Below the pieces are notes generated by a model that ran no database searches, had not been told where the DNA came from, and saw only the letters and a list, made by a program, of their open reading frames with translations. From JAZKFP01 sp040386355 (GTDB taxonomy: Bacteria > Pseudomonadota > Gammaproteobacteria > Pseudomonadales > UBA6940), in NCBI GenBank assembly GCA_040386355.1, contig JAZKFP010000306.1, forward strand, positions 1 through 8,169: a stretch of 8,169 nucleotides of DNA. The letters are read 5' to 3'. The position numbers and the translations under genes were made by a program. Shown here piece by piece: positions 1-5,465 of this stretch (its first letter is position 1; each line of letters opens with the position of its first letter).

Positions 1-146
1 AATGCTGAATGCGCTAACGCATCACCAAAATACGCTAATTTCTTCCACACGACTAAACAACCTAAGGGTCCAGCTGTTAAGGCAAGTGCTATTCCCACTA
101 ACAATGCGGGAGTAATGAGATGCCATGTCATTGCATCAAAAACCAC
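1..146 (-). CDS. znuB: Zinc ABC transporter permease ZnuB, N-terminal fragment
   Basis: Only the first 48 codons are in the window; the gene runs off the left edge. ZnuB is the inner-membrane channel of the ZnuABC zinc importer. The visible part has a hydrophobic first helix (LITPALLVGIALAL) followed by AGPLGCLVVWKKLAYFGDAL and then AHSA, which closely matches the start of E. coli ZnuB ([20 protein letters not shown], then AHAS). I chose the GTG at 144-146 because a GGAG ribosome-binding site (complement of 155-158) lies 8 bases upstream. An in-frame ATG at 129-131 would give a start closer in length to E. coli ZnuB but has no such site. The gene follows znuC by 35 bp on the same strand, so the two are probably co-transcribed. 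Identity is secure; the exact start is less so. Confidence 0.9.
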   Translation of the reverse strand, partial: MVFDAMTWHLITPALLVGIALALTAGPLGCLVVWKKLAYFGDALAHSA

Positions 147-181
147 GATAGGATCTCCGAAATATTATGCGTTTGTTAATG

Positions 182-1069
182 TTAAATTTTTAGGTGATTT
201 AATGTGGGTACATCAGATTCTTCAGATGACACATGGTGGGCACAATTCGCATCATGTGTAATGTGGCCGTGTAGATCGTGTGCATGATCATGCGCATGTT
301 GATAAAGCATAATGGGTAAAAAACCTTCATTTACTTTGAATAAATTTTTAAATGCTGGATTGTCTGCAATATGCTGCGGTGATCCTGAGCAACAAATATG
401 CTGATTTAAACAAATAACATTGTTGGTGCCGCTCATCACGTAATGTAAATCATGCGAAATCATCACAATTGCACAACCTAAATCTTTATGGAGCTTATTT
501 ACTAGGCGGTATAAATCACTTTGTCCGCCAATATCAACTTCTTGCACGGGTTCATCTAAAACCAAAAGCTGAGGAGAATTTGCTAAAGCGCGCGCCATTA
601 ACACGCGTTGTCTTTCACCGCCTGACAAATCTTGAAAATCTTGCTGAATAACATGTTCAGCTCCCACAGAAATGAGTAGTTTCTCGACATGCTGAAAGAT
701 TTTTTGCCGATGGCTCTTACTAAAACATTGTTGCCAGCGTTGCAGTAAACCGGTTTTCCAAGCAACTCCAGTTCGTAAAGAATCAGTCAAGCTTAACGCC
801 ACAAATTGCCATACTGGTAAAGGTACGCTTGGCGCCAATATTAAATGTTGCGGAACATAGCCAATATTAAAGTTTCTGTGACGATGAATTTGACCTTGAG
901 TAGGTTTAACTAATCCCAATAAAATTGATGCCAACGTTGATTTGCCGGCGCCATTTGGACCAATAATTGAAATAATTTCACCCGCAGCAATCTTTAAATT
1001 GATATCTTTTAAAATCCAGCGATGTTGTTGGCGGTACTGTATACCCGATAATTCAATCAAAGCCGTCAT
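182..1069 (-). CDS. znuC: Zinc ABC transporter ATP-binding protein ZnuC
   Basis: This is the cytoplasmic ATPase that powers zinc import through ZnuB. All ABC motifs are visible in 295 residues: Walker A GPNGAGKST (37-45), Q-loop YVPQ (Q74), signature LSGGERQRV (148-156), Walker B LLVLDEP (168-174), D-loop region QEVDIGGQ and switch His in ISHD (H206). The sequence CLNQHICCSGSPQ (220-232) matches the ZnuC-specific stretch CLNHHICCSGTPE of E. coli. A histidine-rich tail (258-279) has nine His in 22 residues, comparable in place to the E. coli tail (HHHNHRHDLQG) but longer. The protein is about 45 residues longer than E. coli ZnuC. The extra length is split between this tail and a basic, Gln-rich stretch at about 98-128, between the Q-loop and the signature. 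No strong ribosome-binding site precedes the ATG. It heads the znuC-znuB operon and is divergent from znuA. Confidence 0.96.
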   Translation of the reverse strand: MTALIELSGIQYRQQHRWILKDINLKIAAGEIISIIGPNGAGKSTLASILLGLVKPTQGQIHRHRNFNIGYVPQHLILAPSVPLPVWQFVALSLTDSLRTGVAWKTGLLQRWQQCFSKSHRQKIFQHVEKLLISVGAEHVIQQDFQDLSGGERQRVLMARALANSPQLLVLDEPVQEVDIGGQSDLYRLVNKLHKDLGCAIVMISHDLHYVMSGTNNVICLNQHICCSGSPQHIADNPAFKNLFKVNEGFLPIMLYQHAHDHAHDLHGHITHDANCAHHVSSEESDVPTLNHLKI

Positions 1070-1080
1070 AATAAGTGCGA

Positions 1081-1122
1081 AATTCTCATGAGATTTAACA
1101 TAGATTTCTATGGCATGATGCC
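1081..1122. promoter_or_regulatory. Candidate operator region between znuC and znuA
   Basis: The 121-bp space between the divergent znuC and znuA starts holds three close-set palindromes: TCTCATGAGA (1084-1093, perfect; flanked by AA and TT after one mismatch), CATAGA-TT-TCTATG (1099-1112, perfect 6-bp arms) and GGCAT-G-ATGCC (1112-1122, perfect 5-bp arms). Divergent znu genes in gammaproteobacteria are usually repressed by Zur when zinc is plentiful, through an AT-rich palindrome in this spacer. CATAGATTTCTATG is the best placed and most Zur-like of the three, but it does not closely match the E. coli consensus (TGTTATANNATAACA). Zur control is therefore an inference. I could not pick convincing -35 and -10 boxes for either gene. 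Confidence 0.3.
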
Positions 1123-1190
1123 GAAAACCCGTTCAAAGCATGCGCATGATAGACAGAACAAACTCTTAGGCACAACGTAGGATTCTGATA

Positions 1191-2156
1191 ATGATTAAAA
1201 AAGATAGATTTCCGTTCTGTAAATATCTGTTTATTGGATTTATGACGCTTGTTTTAAATTCTACAGCATTGGCAGCTGATAAAACTTCGAATTCCACCCA
1301 TATATTAACGAGTATTTATCCTTTATATCTTTGGGTGACGGCATTAGTACATCCCAATCCAAATGATCCTAATAATAAAAAATGGACTGTAGAAATGTTG
1401 GGCGATTCAGGTTCTGATCCACATCATCGTGAGCTTCGCCCTTCAGACTGGCGTGCACTGCATGAAGCAAAGACACTAGTATGGTTGGGTGAAATTGGAG
1501 AACCACAATTAAGTCGCGCCGTAACAACTGCAAAAATTAATCATTGGGGTGCACTTAATCAAATAAAAGATGTGTTGCCAGCACGATTTTCTCACGGCTC
1601 TATGCCGCATGCTGGAGAGTCTTTGTCAGTATTAGGATCTTTTGAGGAATCAGATATTGATCCGCATATTTGGTTAAGCCTAAGACGTTTACCTGCGATG
1701 TTAACCAGCTTGGCTCAACATTTAGGTAAAGCTAGACCGGACGATAACGCACGTATTCAAAGCAACTTAAAAAACCAAATTGCGATTTTAGAAACTTTGC
1801 TCAGTTCCACTGAACAGCAATCGTGGGGAAGCGAAACGCGCGGCATAATTGAATATCACGATGCGTTTCAATATTTACTTAAGGATTTAGGATTAACCTC
1901 TGCTGCATTGTTAGTTTCAGAACCGGATCAAACACCAACTCCCAGTCGATTACGTGAAGCGCAAACCGTAATTCAACAACAAGACATCGCGTGTATTTTA
2001 ACTGATGTTATGTCTGACCCTTCAATACAACCTTTATTTCCGACAACGCGATGGATTACTGCCGATATTTTAGGTTCAACTCTGCCTGGGGGCGTCGATT
2101 TATTAGGATATTGGGAATATGTGTTGGGCGTAGTCAATGAGTGTTATGCCCGATAA
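1191..2156 (+). CDS. znuA: Periplasmic zinc-binding protein ZnuA
   Basis: This is the periplasmic receptor that delivers zinc to ZnuB. The 321 residues begin with a Sec signal peptide: basic start, hydrophobic 12-22, likely cleavage after ALA28. Metal-site motifs of the cluster A-I family follow: DPHHRELRPSD (76-86, ligand probably H78), DPHIWLS (157-163, H159), EYHDAF (221-226, H223) and an acidic residue in TADILG (D292). The mature protein has just two cysteines, C268 and C318, at the places of the E. coli ZnuA disulfide (C252-C306), which supports ZnuA rather than a manganese receptor. The usual long His/Asp-rich loop before DPHIW is reduced to HGSMPHAGE. An AGGA site (1179-1182) lies 8 bases before the ATG. 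It is divergent from znuC-znuB. Confidence 0.93.
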   Translation: MIKKDRFPFCKYLFIGFMTLVLNSTALAADKTSNSTHILTSIYPLYLWVTALVHPNPNDPNNKKWTVEMLGDSGSDPHHRELRPSDWRALHEAKTLVWLGEIGEPQLSRAVTTAKINHWGALNQIKDVLPARFSHGSMPHAGESLSVLGSFEESDIDPHIWLSLRRLPAMLTSLAQHLGKARPDDNARIQSNLKNQIAILETLLSSTEQQSWGSETRGIIEYHDAFQYLLKDLGLTSAALLVSEPDQTPTPSRLREAQTVIQQQDIACILTDVMSDPSIQPLFPTTRWITADILGSTLPGGVDLLGYWEYVLGVVNECYAR

Positions 2157-2167
2157 TTTGCTTCAAT

Positions 2168-2208
2168 AAATTCACATGATTTAAATGAATGAAATTTGAA
2201 TTTTTTTT
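2168..2208 (+). terminator. Weak candidate terminator after znuA
   Basis: AAATTCA (2168-2174) pairs with TGAATTT (2197-2203) across a 22-base loop that is itself partly self-complementary, and eight T residues run from 2201 to 2208. The stem is entirely AT-rich apart from one G-C pair, so it would be weak. The position, 12 bases past the znuA stop, is right for a Rho-independent terminator. Confidence 0.35.
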
Positions 2209-2290
2209 GCGTGTTTTAATTGGAATTTATTTAACAAAATTCTTTTGAAGAATGTAAATTTTTTTAAGAAGTTTTTTTATAAATTTAGTG

Positions 2291-2311
2291 TGGAGAGCAT
2301 GTGTATCTCCA
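2291..2311. other. Hairpin in the znuA / LRR-gene spacer
   Basis: TGGAGA (2291-2296) and TCTCCA (2306-2311) form a perfect 6-bp stem with a 9-base loop in the 235-bp AT-rich space between the convergent znuA and LRR genes. No T-run follows directly on either strand, so it is not a classical terminator, although it could act as one for the LRR gene. The rest of the spacer is A/T runs with no coding sign. Confidence 0.3.
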
Positions 2312-2391
2312 TTGAGGCATGCTTTAAACAAATGTTTTAAAATCTTTCAGTATGAGAATGTACAACGTTTTTTTTTAAATGCCTGTGCTTT

Positions 2392-4227
2392 TTAGGTTGT
2401 TGCATCGTCTACGACTTTACGATATTGCATCACCATATCAAAGTCAGTGTGCTCTGAAAATAAAGCATCAAAGGACTGTCCACCAATCGTTTCCCAGTTT
2501 TTAAATTCCTCCCGCATTGCAGTCAATACTTTGTCTTGAATTTTATTCCAAAGGTTTTGAGTTAAAGCTCCCGCGTTTAAATGCAGCTCCTCAGTAATAC
2601 CTGCGCCTTCGGTAGGATCTTCACGCAGCGTTTTAATTTCACGTTTAATTGTGGCGGTAAGACTGGTGGTAAAGGTGGTTTTCGAAATGACCGCTGACTG
2701 CATGCCCTGAATTACCGACACCAGTTTTTCCGATATTTTATTGATGGTGCCGCCAGCGCAAATAGGACGGGCGGTTTGACCATCGTCTTTAGGATAAGTG
2801 GGATGATCGTCTAAGTTATAGCCGCGTTGTGATTCATACAACATGATAGGGAGTATTTGTTTGGCGTCGTTTAGGGATATGCTGGGTTCTCGATGTGTAT
2901 CATCGTGTATGGCTAGCCAGACTAGCCCTAAGCTTTCTTCGATAGTCATACCCGAGTCGGGATCCAAATAATGTAAGTGAGAGGGATTCGCTATCCATTC
3001 CTTGGCCGCCTTAATCATATACGCCGTATTGGGACGACCATCGACTAAGGCTGCGCCTTCTGTCGGAAGACTGCGGATGTAATCGGAAAAATCACGGTAG
3101 GCCGCTTTGAGATTCGCCCCTGGATACCATTCGCTAAGGGTTAGTATATTGGCCGTTGAACTGCGATGAACACTTTGAGTATGAGTACTTTGCGGGGCAT
3201 TTAGCGCTTGAGCTCGTAAAGCTTGTGGGCGGATATCCATCTGGATTTCATTATTTTGTTGTAGCTCTAAAGGCAAATCGGCCCATCGGATCGCGGTGTT
3301 GGCTAACTCTAAATGTCGAAGATTAGGATTCCGCATTAAAGTCCGGCCCAGTTCTGGGATCCAATTCAAATTTCGGTTACTGTTGCAGCACAAATAAGTC
3401 AGTGCCGTCATAGTGTTAGGCAGCGCGGTCAGTCGGTTCCAGGAGCAATCCAGCTGGGTTAGCGCCGACATATTTTCGGGCAGAGTTTTAAGTTGGTTTC
3501 CGTTGCAAATCAGGACGGCTAGCGCCGACATATCTTCGGGCAGCTCGTTCAAGCGGTTGTTACTACAATTTAGCTTAATTAAGCCCGTCATATTTTCGGG
3601 CAGGAAGGTCAATTGATTATCACTGCAATTCAGGATGGTTAGCCCCGACATATTTATGGACAGCGCTGTCAGTCGATTCCAGGAACAACTCAGGACGGTT
3701 AGCGCCAACATAGTGTTGGGCAATACGGTCAAGCGGTTATTACTACAATCTAGCTTGGTTAACGCGGTCATAGTGTTGGGCAGCGCGGCCAGTTGGTTAT
3801 GACTGCAATCTAGGATGGTTAGTGCCGGCATCTTTGCGGGCAGCGTGGTAAGGCAGTTATCACTGCAATTCAGCTCGATTAACCTTTCACAGTGTTGGAG
3901 CATTGAGGGGAGTGAAGTCAGTTCAAGACTTGATACGTTAAGTGCGCTTTTGTCATGCTGAATACATTCAATAATTCTTTCGCTGGCAATAGCGCGATCG
4001 GCGTGTTCGTCTTCGGGTGCTTGTTCTACCCATTGCGCAAGCGTTTGTTCCCATGAGGAAGGGGTAAAATGTGTGGCGCTTGAGATTACCCGTAAACTCG
4101 GATCTATCGCCGTTTCGGCGACACTTCTGGAAAAGCATGAAAGAATTCTCGATAACAGTCCAGAACGTGGAGGAGGATTGGGGCGTTGTATTGGGGGAGG
4201 AAGGGGGATGTTAATGCGATTAACCAT
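2392..4227 (-). CDS. Leucine-rich-repeat protein with an uncharacterised C-terminal domain; candidate host-interaction (effector) protein
   Basis: The 611 residues divide into four parts. Residues 1-22 are Pro-rich and disordered-looking (IPLPPPIQRPNPPPRSG), followed by a short basic, hydrophobic stretch, LLSRILSCFSRS (24-35). Residues 55-110 hold a helical cap. An LRR solenoid covers about 101-310, with eight exact 20-residue units (121-280) of the form C-S-x-N-x-L-T-x-L-P-x-x-M-x-x-L-T-x-L-x and looser caps on each side. Residues 364-611 form a globular domain I cannot name. It contains TIEESLGLVWLAIHDD (428-443), LYESQRGYN (463-471) and RPICAGGTINKISEKL (487-502). There is no N-terminal signal peptide or membrane segment, so export would need a type III or type IV system. 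The repeat type resembles bacterial Cys-LRRs and, more loosely, YopM/IpaH-like effectors. From memory, the C-terminal motifs resemble a module in eukaryote-like repeat proteins of Legionellales; I could not check this. The IpaH E3-ligase CxD motif is absent. The repeat region looks more GC-rich than its neighbours. The start is uncertain: only a weak GAG lies upstream. Confidence 0.85.
   Translation of the reverse strand: MVNRINIPLPPPIQRPNPPPRSGLLSRILSCFSRSVAETAIDPSLRVISSATHFTPSSWEQTLAQWVEQAPEDEHADRAIASERIIECIQHDKSALNVSSLELTSLPSMLQHCERLIELNCSDNCLTTLPAKMPALTILDCSHNQLAALPNTMTALTKLDCSNNRLTVLPNTMLALTVLSCSWNRLTALSINMSGLTILNCSDNQLTFLPENMTGLIKLNCSNNRLNELPEDMSALAVLICNGNQLKTLPENMSALTQLDCSWNRLTALPNTMTALTYLCCNSNRNLNWIPELGRTLMRNPNLRHLELANTAIRWADLPLELQQNNEIQMDIRPQALRAQALNAPQSTHTQSVHRSSTANILTLSEWYPGANLKAAYRDFSDYIRSLPTEGAALVDGRPNTAYMIKAAKEWIANPSHLHYLDPDSGMTIEESLGLVWLAIHDDTHREPSISLNDAKQILPIMLYESQRGYNLDDHPTYPKDDGQTARPICAGGTINKISEKLVSVIQGMQSAVISKTTFTTSLTATIKREIKTLREDPTEGAGITEELHLNAGALTQNLWNKIQDKVLTAMREEFKNWETIGGQSFDALFSEHTDFDMVMQYRKVVDDATT
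3388..3867 (-). repeat. Eight in-frame tandem 60-bp units coding the LRR core
   Basis: Codons 121-280 of the LRR gene repeat with a strict 60-bp period and no insertion or deletion between units. Similarity is high at DNA level, not only in protein: the phrase with the complement GACATATTTTCGGGCAG recurs with few changes (near 3468, 3528 and 3588), and the phrase behind CATAGTGTTGGGCA recurs near 3709 and 3769. CSWNRLTAL is encoded twice (residues 181-189 and 261-269). This pattern suggests growth by unequal recombination or slippage, so copy number may vary among strains. Confidence 0.9.
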
Positions 4228-4493
4228 ATTGAAAAGCTCACAAGATACAAATTCCTTTCCTTTTTGAAAGATTCAGCGACTCTTCTATTTAAGGCATTGT
4301 GCCTTTTAGTGGAAGCGTATGTCTATGAGGTTTTGCAAAATAATAATACTGCTTTTTAGTATTTAAAAACTGAAAGTTAAGTACGCATCAAAAGCAGAGC
4401 AGTTTGTGGCGGAATAATTTTTATAAGGACTTTAATCGGTTGATTATCGATGGTAATTAGGTGTTTTTATCATTTATTAAAAAGTATTAATGA
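4228..4493. other. AT-rich leader region of the LRR gene, no gene seen
   Basis: These 266 bases lie between the LRR start and the inverted-repeat element and contain no convincing coding frame. They should hold the LRR promoter, but no clear -35/-10 pair stands out on the minus strand. They include a small hairpin at 4291-4305, a short hairpin TAATC-GGTT-GATTA just after 4431, and AATTAGGTGTTT (4455-4466), which repeats a 12-mer at the inner edge of the left arm of the neighbouring element (4514-4525). Confidence 0.5.
4291..4305. other. Short hairpin in the LRR gene leader
   Basis: AAGGCA-TTG-TGCCTT is a perfect 6-bp stem with a 3-base loop, 64 bases upstream of the LRR start codon. On the minus strand no T-run follows it, so it is more likely a 5' leader structure or a chance palindrome than a terminator. 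Confidence 0.3.
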
Positions 4494-4520
4494 ATATATC
4501 CGTAGCGAATGAAAATTAGG
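4494..4520 (+). repeat. Left terminal inverted repeat
   Basis: This 27-base arm matches the complement of 4677-4703 with one mismatch (T4499 against the base pairing at 4698). Its inner half, ATGAAAATTAGG, opens a reading frame into the element. Confidence 0.85.
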
Positions 4521-4529
4521 TGTTTACCA

Positions 4530-4688
4530 TCATCTTTTTTCCGCTTGCTGTGTTGGTTTTTCTTGCGTAAAGCTTTGGCAACGCTGCGTCAAAACGCCAT
4601 GCAATCGAAAAAAAATCTTCATGCTAAACCGTTTCACTTGTCCGGCCGCTGCCTTTAGTCGCGGCGCGCGAAGCGCCCTAATTTTCAT
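4530..4688 (-). CDS. Possible 52-residue ORF filling the inverted-repeat element
   Basis: An ATG inside the right arm opens a frame of 52 residues that stops just inside the left arm (MKIRALRAPRLKAAAG..., then ...FFRLHGVLTQRCQSF..., ending TQQAEKR). It is strongly basic, with no recognisable domain and no clear ribosome-binding site. On the other strand the mirror-image ATG of the left arm opens a 49-residue frame (4509-4658). Two opposed frames starting from the same repeated sequence point to a by-product of the inverted repeats rather than a gene. I list it because it spans the element and could be annotated as hypothetical in related genomes. Confidence 0.15.
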   Translation of the reverse strand: MKIRALRAPRLKAAAGQVKRFSMKIFFRLHGVLTQRCQSFTQEKPTQQAEKR

Positions 4689-4703
4689 TCGCTACGGGTA
4701 TAT
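4677..4703 (-). repeat. Right terminal inverted repeat
   Basis: This 27-base arm is the inverted partner of 4494-4520. It is followed inward by a GC-rich hairpin, so the two ends of the element are alike only over the arms. Confidence 0.85.
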
Positions 4704-4792
4704 CGTTTAAACTAGGGCTGGTTTTCATCGCAGCATTTTAAAAGTTGTTCAAATAAAAATTGGTATAAAACATTAAATAAGGATTCATCTGC

Positions 4793-5422
4793 ATGATTTC
4801 AGCTTTAGAAGCCCTGGAACGATTGAAAGCAGGTAATCGTCGATTTGCATCCGATGAACGAATTCCAGAAGCACTTACTGACCAATCGCGTCGCAGTCAA
4901 TTAGCAGCAGCAGGCCAAGAACCTTTTGCAATTATTCTTGGCTGTTCCGATTCGCGCGTACCTGCAGAAATTGTGTTTGATCAAGGTTTGGGCGATTTAT
5001 TTGTTATTCGTGTGGCAGGAAATATTGTTGCACCTTCGCAAATTGGTAGCGTTGAATTCGCGGCTTCGCGTTTTAAAACCCGATTAGTTGTGGTGCTCGG
5101 TCATTCGCAATGCGGCGCAATTTCAACAACTTTAGAAGAGCTGCAACAACCGACAGAAAATCAATCGCGCAATGTGCGTTCTATCGTTGATCGAATTCGG
5201 CCGTCGGTACAAACTTTACTTGCAACGCCACTTAAAAATCAGCCCGATGAATTAATGCATCACGCGGTCCGCGCAAATGTATGCGCTTCGGTGAATCAGC
5301 TCCGTCACGGTTCAGAATTGCTTGAGCAATTAGTGGATAAAGAGGGATTAATGATTGTTGGTGCAGATTATTCGTTGGAAACCGGTGTGGTTGATTTTTT
5401 TGATTTGATGCCAAGTTTATAA
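4793..5422 (+). CDS. Beta-class carbonic anhydrase
   Basis: This is a zinc enzyme for CO2 + H2O = HCO3- + H+, supplying bicarbonate for biosynthesis and helping pH balance. The 209 residues carry the beta-class motifs: GCSDSRVPAE (50-59) with zinc ligand C51 and the D53/R55 dyad, then GHSQCG (103-108) with ligands H104 and C107. The N-terminal ALERLKAGNRRF and the FDQGLGDLFVIRVAGN stretch (62-77) place it in the branch resembling actinobacterial and cyanobacterial enzymes rather than E. coli Can. There is no signal peptide, so it is cytoplasmic. An AAGGA site (4779-4783) lies 9 bases before the ATG. A TATAAA (4764-4769) could be a -10 box, but no good -35 accompanies it. It stands alone, 89 bp past the inverted-repeat element, and ends in a strong hairpin. 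Confidence 0.95.
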   Translation: MISALEALERLKAGNRRFASDERIPEALTDQSRRSQLAAAGQEPFAIILGCSDSRVPAEIVFDQGLGDLFVIRVAGNIVAPSQIGSVEFAASRFKTRLVVVLGHSQCGAISTTLEELQQPTENQSRNVRSIVDRIRPSVQTLLATPLKNQPDELMHHAVRANVCASVNQLRHGSELLEQLVDKEGLMIVGADYSLETGVVDFFDLMPSL

Positions 5423-5449
5423 GACCTTGAATTTATTTATTCAAGGTCT
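5422..5449. terminator. Bidirectional hairpin terminator between convergent genes
   Basis: AGACCTTGAAT (5422-5432) and ATTCAAGGTCT (5439-5449) form a perfect 11-bp stem with a 6-base loop. The hairpin begins on the last base of the carbonic anhydrase stop codon and ends 16 bp before the stop of the LysM gene, so it can serve both. Neither side has a pure T-run (GATTAAAATTT on plus, TTATAAAC on minus), so termination is probable but not textbook. Confidence 0.75.
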
Positions 5450-5465
5450 GATTAAAATTTAATGA

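Larger units (their letters stand above)
4494..4703. mobile_element. 210-bp element with 27-bp terminal inverted repeats, MITE-like
   Basis: The left arm (4494-4520) and right arm (4677-4703) are inverted copies of each other over 27 bases with one mismatch. The shared core is CGTAGCGAATGAAAATTAGG, 20 bases identical. The interior is 156 bp, too short for a transposase, and is more GC-rich toward the right arm, where GGCGC-GCGAA-GCGCC (4663-4677) forms a further hairpin. No target duplication longer than the dinucleotide TA in the TATA-type ends can be seen. A TA duplication would suit mobilisation by an IS630/mariner-type transposase supplied in trans, but that is inference. The element lies wholly between the LRR gene and the carbonic anhydrase gene. 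It could instead be a chromosomal repeat of another class; its copy number in the genome is unknown to me. Confidence 0.65.

Noticed and set aside
287..298. 12-mer shared between the znuC His tail and the znuA upstream region (complement at 1139-1150)
   Set aside because: The core CATGCGCATG is self-palindromic and is set by His/Met/Ala-type codons in znuC; chance is the simplest explanation.
469..651. Plus-strand open frame opposite znuC
   Set aside because: It lies antisense to the ABC signature and Walker B codons of znuC, which explain the sequence fully.
2324..2341. TTTAAAC / GTTTTAAA hairpin in the znuA-LRR spacer
   Set aside because: It is imperfect, almost entirely A/T, and typical of low-complexity spacer sequence.
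2392..2460. C-terminal Dot/Icm secretion signal on the LRR protein
   Set aside because: The acidic end is suggestive, but the last residues (VVDDATT) show no clear pattern that can be scored by eye.
3413..3616. Plus-strand open frame inside the LRR gene
   Set aside because: It is a shadow of the repetitive minus-strand gene and has no independent coding sign.
3388..3867. Regular 60-bp repeats that could suggest a CRISPR array
   Set aside because: The repeats are contiguous, in frame and code for leucine-rich repeats; there are no unique spacers.
2392..4227. IpaH/SspH-type E3 ligase
   Set aside because: The LRRs resemble that class, but the C-terminal domain lacks the catalytic CxD motif and the flanking NEL pattern.
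4475..4490. PmrA-like box (two TTAATA on the minus strand) controlling the LRR gene
   Set aside because: The two copies are 10 bp apart rather than the 11 expected for tandem PmrA half-sites, flanking bases do not match, and the site is about 250 bp from the start in AT-rich DNA.
5232..5414. Minus-strand open frame opposite the carbonic anhydrase gene
   Set aside because: It is antisense to a clear carbonic anhydrase gene, with no ribosome-binding site or domain.
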